Program-made: the position numbers and the translations under genes
NCBI GenBank assembly: GCA_964019335.1
Contig: OZ025680.1
Location: 248,001 to 312,000 of the forward strand
Direction of reading: 5' to 3'
DNA: 64,000 nt
From: Diplonema japonicum
Taxonomy: Eukaryota > Euglenozoa > Diplonemea > Diplonemida > Diplonemidae
The notes under the pieces: model-generated
What the model saw: only the letters and a program-made list of their open reading frames with translations
The model's database searches: none
What the model was told of the DNA's origin: nothing
Shown here: positions 59,603-64,000 of the stretch, one piece after another
Position numbering within the stretch: the first letter of the stretch is position 1
Layout of the letters: each line of letters starts with the position of its first letter

Positions 59603-61197
59603 TTTTTTTTTAAATCTTCTTCTCCCTTCTTGTGTGTAATGTAACGTTGAGGGATATAAAAAAAAAGAAAGAAACAGATATCATACTGTAGATGAAAAAG
59701 TACTAGATGCTAATCTGGATTGGGAACGAATTGAAAAGCTTGGTATGTGTGCGTGTGTTGTGGGGTTGAAAGGGAACGAGAGATTAAAACAAAGGGGCGG
59801 GGGGAGGTGGGGAACTCGACGGGCTTCCTCGTTCGATTTGAATGGATACCACCCTGCTCTACTCTCATGCCGTGGACGAAAGAATATTCGTTCCAGGGCC
59901 CCGTTCCATTTCTTCTCTCTCTTTGGGGGGGGGGGGGGGGTTATTCCTTCTTTATTACACAAGTGAATCCGCCATTTTTTGTTTATCGCTATGATTTCGA
60001 TTTTACAATGGACAAAAAAATGTAACTTGTATCAAGGCAGGTTCACTCGTATGGTTCTTCGTTATTTTTTTTTTCTTTTCCCCCTTTCTTTAAATTCTCA
60101 TTCCTTTTCTTTCTTATCCTCCTTTTTTTTTTTTTTACCTTTAAATTATCTTCAGGTCGGGTCACCTTTAAAGAACACAAAAAAAAAGGAAAGGGAAAGG
60201 GGGAAATGAAACAACAGCTTTTAAATTAAAAAAAGAAAAGCAAGATAAAACAGACTCTACAGCTTTTGCACATGGGTTTTTTTTTTCCTCTTTTTTCTTC
60301 TTCTTCCCTTTCTTCTATTTCCACAACGGAATAAAAACACCGTTTAGAAAAGGAGAAAAAAAGGGGGGGGGAATATTTTTAAAGTTTTTTTGTTCCAGTT
60401 TCCACCTCATTCTCTCACTTTTTTTTTTTTGGGAAAAAAGGGAGGATTTTAAGGACCGGTACCGCGTAGCAGTTTCTTAAACATATCGAGGGTGCCCATC
60501 CTTAAAAAAAAAAAAAACAGAGAAATAAAAAAAAAACTTTTTTTTTCCCCCTTTCCATGTGTAAATAAATTAACTGTTGTATCAAATAGCAAAAAAAGAA
60601 ATGTCATTCCTTTGCCCCCCCTCCCCCCCAATCTAAGGCAGCCACGCACAAATAATCAAAGGCCTCAATTCTGCTTACAAAACTTAACCCTCAACGGGCG
60701 GATGTTGAAGCTGTGCCGGTATCGCGCAAGCGATTACTAAAGAACACAAAAATAAATAAATAGATATACTGTGGAAGGTGACTATGGGAAGAGAGAGGCA
60801 GTGAGAGAAGAAAATGAAAAAGTTGGATGGAAGCGGGAGGGGAAGTCCCCTCCCCCCCCCCTTTTTTTTGAACTCTATTCATTTGTTCTCCACCAATCCT
60901 CCTATATTTACTTCTCCGGCATTTTTTCCCTTTTCTGAATTGCGCTTTTGGTAGTTGGTCACCCTATGTTAAAAGGGGTGAAACAAGTTGCAAGAAAGTA
61001 AATACAGGTTTTTTTCCCCCCCCCTCGTTGTCAGTTCACTCGAATTGCTGTTATTTATTCAATTTCTAAAAAAAAAGGGGGGATACCTAGAAAATGGAGG
61101 AAGGGGGGGGGGGCAACCGACTGGAGAAAAAAAACAGAAAAAAAGTTACTACTGTACTATGGAGAAGAACAAAGAAAAAAAAAAAAAAAGGGTGGAG

Positions 61198-61425
61198 TGC
61201 TGACTAGACCCCTAAGTTTAGAAATGCTCGAAGTCCTTCAAATCTAAGTTTCCAGAATGCCCCCTAGATTAGTTTGAGTTTTTCTAAAAGTTGGGTAAGA
61301 GCAATTATGAAACCTTGGGGGGCTGTGTCAGAAACTTTTTTCCCCTAAAAGACAGACCTTGAGTACTTCTCAAACCAAGGGAGTTGATTTTGAGCATTTT
61401 CCCAAACTTTGGGGTCTAGTCAGCA
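61198..61425. mobile_element. Small TIR element, 228 bp
   Basis: Left end TGCTGACTAGACCCCTAAGT and right end ACTTTGGGGTCTAGTCAGCA are inverted copies. The match continues inward for about 30 bp to GAAATGCTC / GAGCATTTTC. No coding capacity. MITE-like. Confidence 0.7.
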
Positions 61426-61433
61426 GTTTTCTC

Positions 61434-61468
<35 letters not shown>

Positions 61469-61711
61469 CATCGCGCACTTTGCCCAGGTTGCCAGAAGAA
61501 AGAACAAGAAAAAAAGAAAAGGAAGAGGGGCGGAACAAATAAAAATAAATATACTACCCCCTTCTGTTTCTTTCTTCTTGCATCTCTTCCTCTCTTCTTT
61601 TACTTAATGCCCCGGTCCACCCATCTTTCCTTTTGGCGACAAAAAGAAGAAAAAAAAAACCTTACACCAGGCGTTTTATATTGTGCGCACTAGCACGCTG
61701 ATTTCTTTTTT

Positions 61712-61850
61712 GGGGTAATTCACTTAATGCCCAAAAAAAAAAAGTCAAAAATTCACTTAATAAAATCAGAGGTTGTAAATAATAACTAAGGGGGAAGAAA
61801 AAAAAAAACTGTTTTCCAAAACCAATTGTGGATATTAAGTGAATTACCCC
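61712..61850. mobile_element. Small TIR element, 139 bp
   Basis: Perfect 17-bp inverted ends GGGGTAATTCACTTAAT (61712-61728) and ATTAAGTGAATTACCCC (61834-61850). An internal TTCACTTAATA repeats part of the end. T-rich sequence TTTC(T/C)(T)TT on both sides may be a target-site duplication, but this is low complexity. Confidence 0.7.
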
Positions 61851-62607
61851 TTTCTCTTTATAATTTTATATTTTTTTTTTTAAGCAACCCCTATAATAAA
61901 AAGGGTAAGCAAAACTGCACAAGTCAAAGAATGCTTGTTGCACCGACTAAAAGAAGAAAAAAAAACACGGAAGAAAAGGCCATCATTTGTACAATACCCT
62001 CCCAATAAAAAATATTAAAAAAAAAAAAACATAGTAGTGACCACAATTGAGACTGCATTTGAGAGGGAGAGATCCTAACCTCGCGCGTGACCATTTATGG
62101 GGGCTTTATCAAAATACATGCCTCCTCCCCCCTTAATCTTCACATGTGAAAATAAATACTGCAAAGGCGGCAAAGTTGGGTGGTCACTCCCCCCCCCCCC
62201 CCCCCCTCTTTTTTTCATTGGATGGGTTAGAGGGCAATGTTTCTAAACAATAAACAACGACTTCAATAGGGCACTTGCTGTTCCTGCCAACACTACCCCT
62301 AGAGTAGAACCTATACCGCCTCAAAGAAACAAAAAATGGGGCTTTCTTGAAAAAAAAGAGGGGGGTAAACTCTACACCACTCTGCAAAGCGGCAGTCTAT
62401 AGAGAAATAAGACACAACAAAATTCACTGTGATGGGGGGGGGGGGGGGGGGTGTTTAGCAAAAGGGATGGGGGCAAGATCACTGCTGAATCAAGAAAAAA
62501 AAATTTTTTTTGGCCCAACTGACCTCGCGATATTTTTTTTTTTCTTCTTTCAAAAAGAAGAATAGAAGGGGTGTGTGTGTGGGGGGAGGGGGAGGGGGGA
62601 GAAAATC

Positions 62608-63975
62608 TCAACATTCCCCCTCATCCGTATCATTTCCATCTTCGCTCTCGTCAGTGAGGTCATCCTCCTCTTGTTCCGTGGGCACAAAGTGAACCACAGA
62701 TGGAAGCTCTAAAGTGAATCGCACCTTCTTGATATCATCCCTGACTGGGACAAGAAACCGGGCGACCGAAGGGGTCGTCTTCACAGTCGATACCGCAGGA
62801 GGGTGCGGCACAGGGCTACACACCACACAAACCCCCGGTTTATAATGATTACCAATCGACACTGGCGCGCTATAAGGATAACTGCCCACCCACCAAAGAC
62901 AAGGCGGCGGGTTGCTCACCGCCTTGTTGAAAATATCCGAATACGAGACATCCAAGCAGTCATCGGTTAGATACAGCACCCAGTTTGAACCGTTCCTAGC
63001 AGGGCCCAGGTTGGACTCACGCGGGGTGACTAACAACCGCATATGTGCTACCTCTTCCACATCGTCCACATGCTGTATCATCCACAGTTTGTCATTGTGT
63101 GATACGGTGACACCAGGCGCGTTTCGTTTGCTTGTTAATTGTAGTTTCGGTGGTTGCCAAACAACCCCTGCATCGTCCACCATGGTGGGCCTTTGTTGAG
63201 CATTGCATGTTGACCATGCATGCGCCCATTTCCCGATTTGCGGTGTCACACGTTCCGCAGGCGACGATACTATAGGTACGGTATCATTGCCTTCGTCCTG
63301 TTCCACGACAGTCGATACGTTTGTGTATTCAATATGCCGGCGGAACCCTCTTGAAGGTGATGACGGGGGTGGGCTTCTAGGGGATAATGCGTGAGGGAAA
63401 GGTATGCTCAACCCTGACAGCATTAACGCCTTTGTCTGCCGTTCTATCGATTCCCTGTTGGAGATGGATCGTTTCCTGCCGTGTGCAGCGGGGCTTAATG
63501 GTGGTTTTGTTGCGAATACTGCGCTGAAAGGGAAGCCCAGTGGGAGGACAACATACTCTTCAGACTGTGAAAGCTTCTCCAACGAGTTTACCTCCGTCCC
63601 GTCCCTCAACCATAAGCAGTTCGGGTAGGGTCGGATCGGTGGTGTAACACTTGCGCAGCACTGCGCAATGACATCGCTGAAGCACCTGACTCGCTTCAGC
63701 TTCAAGCAGGTAGACACCCCATTGGTCGCCATCCCATTGATTACAGTCAGAGCCTTAGGTATCCCTTTCAAGACATGTTGTGTCAGTTCAGGGTCTAGCC
63801 TCGCACGAACATTAGGAGTAGGGGGTTCATAGGTGGATTTAACCTTGACAGGGCCCTCCGGTACAGGCCATCTTCCTTTAAGCTGCCGACGCTTTGCAGG
63901 TGTGTGGGTTCTCCTTGCCCTGCCCAGGTCAATTATGTTGAATCTTGTAAGCGTCGAAGTGTGTGCTTCATTCAT
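62608..63975 (-). CDS. Doublecortin (DCX)-domain protein
   Basis: Predicted 455 residues. Residues about 73-150 form a doublecortin-type domain: ALTVINGMATNGVSTCLKL, FSDVIAQCCASV, NCLWLRDGTEVNSLEKLSQ and EEYVVLPLGFPF, with the usual order of strand-NG, helix, L(Y/W)xxxG and YV. DCX domains bind between microtubule protofilaments, so a cytoskeletal or flagellar role is likely. A Ser/Pro-rich linker (165-215) leads to a C-terminal region that I do not recognise, with an acidic tail (EEDDLTDESEDGNDTDEGE) that may be a regulatory or tubulin-tail-like segment. The stop (TGA) is at 62608; the 5' flank runs out of the window at the A-tract before the ATG. Confidence 0.7.
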   Translation of the reverse strand: MNEAHTSTLTRFNIIDLGRARRTHTPAKRRQLKGRWPVPEGPVKVKSTYEPPTPNVRARLDPELTQHVLKGIPKALTVINGMATNGVSTCLKLKRVRCFSDVIAQCCASVTPPIRPYPNCLWLRDGTEVNSLEKLSQSEEYVVLPLGFPFSAVFATKPPLSPAAHGRKRSISNRESIERQTKALMLSGLSIPFPHALSPRSPPPSSPSRGFRRHIEYTNVSTVVEQDEGNDTVPIVSSPAERVTPQIGKWAHAWSTCNAQQRPTMVDDAGVVWQPPKLQLTSKRNAPGVTVSHNDKLWMIQHVDDVEEVAHMRLLVTPRESNLGPARNGSNWVLYLTDDCLDVSYSDIFNKAVSNPPPCLWWVGSYPYSAPVSIGNHYKPGVCVVCSPVPHPPAVSTVKTTPSVARFLVPVRDDIKKVRFTLELPSVVHFVPTEQEEDDLTDESEDGNDTDEGEC

Positions 63976-64000
63976 TTTTTTTTTCTTTTTTTGGTCACCA

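Larger units (their letters stand above)
59603..62607. other. Three-kb spacer without a supported gene
   Basis: Homopolymer-rich: G-runs at 59928-59940 and 62434-62450, C-run at 62190-62206, A-run at 61438-61465. It contains two small TIR elements (61198-61425 and 61712-61850). The open frames are low-complexity on both strands. Confidence 0.6.

Noticed and set aside
60449-60649. Minus-strand short frame with a 16-codon GC-rich stretch (MGTLDMFKKLLRGTGP) after an A-tract
   Set aside because: It resembles the start context of real genes, but it is too short and no further exon could be joined with confidence.

Overview
This is eukaryotic nuclear DNA from a free-living heterotrophic protist. 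All 22 genes I can support lie on the minus strand, head to tail over 64 kb. Several genes are cut by very short GT-AG introns (39 to 63 bp). Coding sequence is GC-rich, while the spacers are full of homopolymer A/T runs, (CA)n and simple repeats. Strictly one-directional arrays, a paraflagellar-rod-like protein, an F-box kinesin, a PCIF1-like cap methyltransferase, complete-looking biosynthetic enzymes (HisG, sepiapterin-reductase-like) and a secreted polysaccharide-degrading set suggest Euglenozoa, most likely a diplonemid. That placement is inference; I saw no spliced leader or rRNA to prove it.

Layout in + coordinates (transcription runs from right to left). 1477-9778: membrane-anchored subtilisin with CUB-like repeats, small Cys-rich secreted protein, and a GILT thiol reductase whose first active-site Cys codon is an in-frame TGA (probable selenocysteine). 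11373-20253: a 2393-residue secreted protein ending in two GH18 chitinase domains, and next to it an AA10 lytic polysaccharide monooxygenase with two CBM1-like modules. 20254-23366: a gene-poor stretch of nested foldback elements. 23367-33515: HPPD-like dioxygenase, PCIF1-like methyltransferase, type II membrane glycosyltransferase, F-box kinesin, and a disordered protein. 33516-36628: tandem repeats and a gene remnant. 36629-47653: HisG, BTB/T1 protein, a four-repeat phytochelatin-synthase-like protein, Sua5, a coiled-coil protein, and a triple CCGLC-repeat mini-protein. 49217-57525: a second, almost identical copy of the first three genes. 57642-63975: sepiapterin-reductase-like SDR, a small unknown gene, about 3 kb of spacer with two small TIR elements, and a doublecortin-domain protein.

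How they fit together: the subtilisin, the GILT, the Cys-rich protein, the chitinase and the LPMO form a neighbourhood of secreted or lysosomal digestive proteins, and the protease/Cys-rich/GILT trio is present twice, 47.7 kb apart. The remaining genes are housekeeping (Tyr catabolism, His synthesis, tRNA t6A, pterin metabolism) and cytoskeletal/flagellar (kinesin, DCX, rod-like coiled coil).

Most notable: the TGA at the GILT CxxC site in both copies; a GH18 domain whose catalytic Glu is changed to Gly beside an intact twin; a four-copy phytochelatin-synthase-like protein in which no repeat keeps a full Cys-His-Asp triad; introns that are mostly A-tract with a bare AAAG acceptor; and a recently homogenised 8.27 kb duplication that ends at a start codon.
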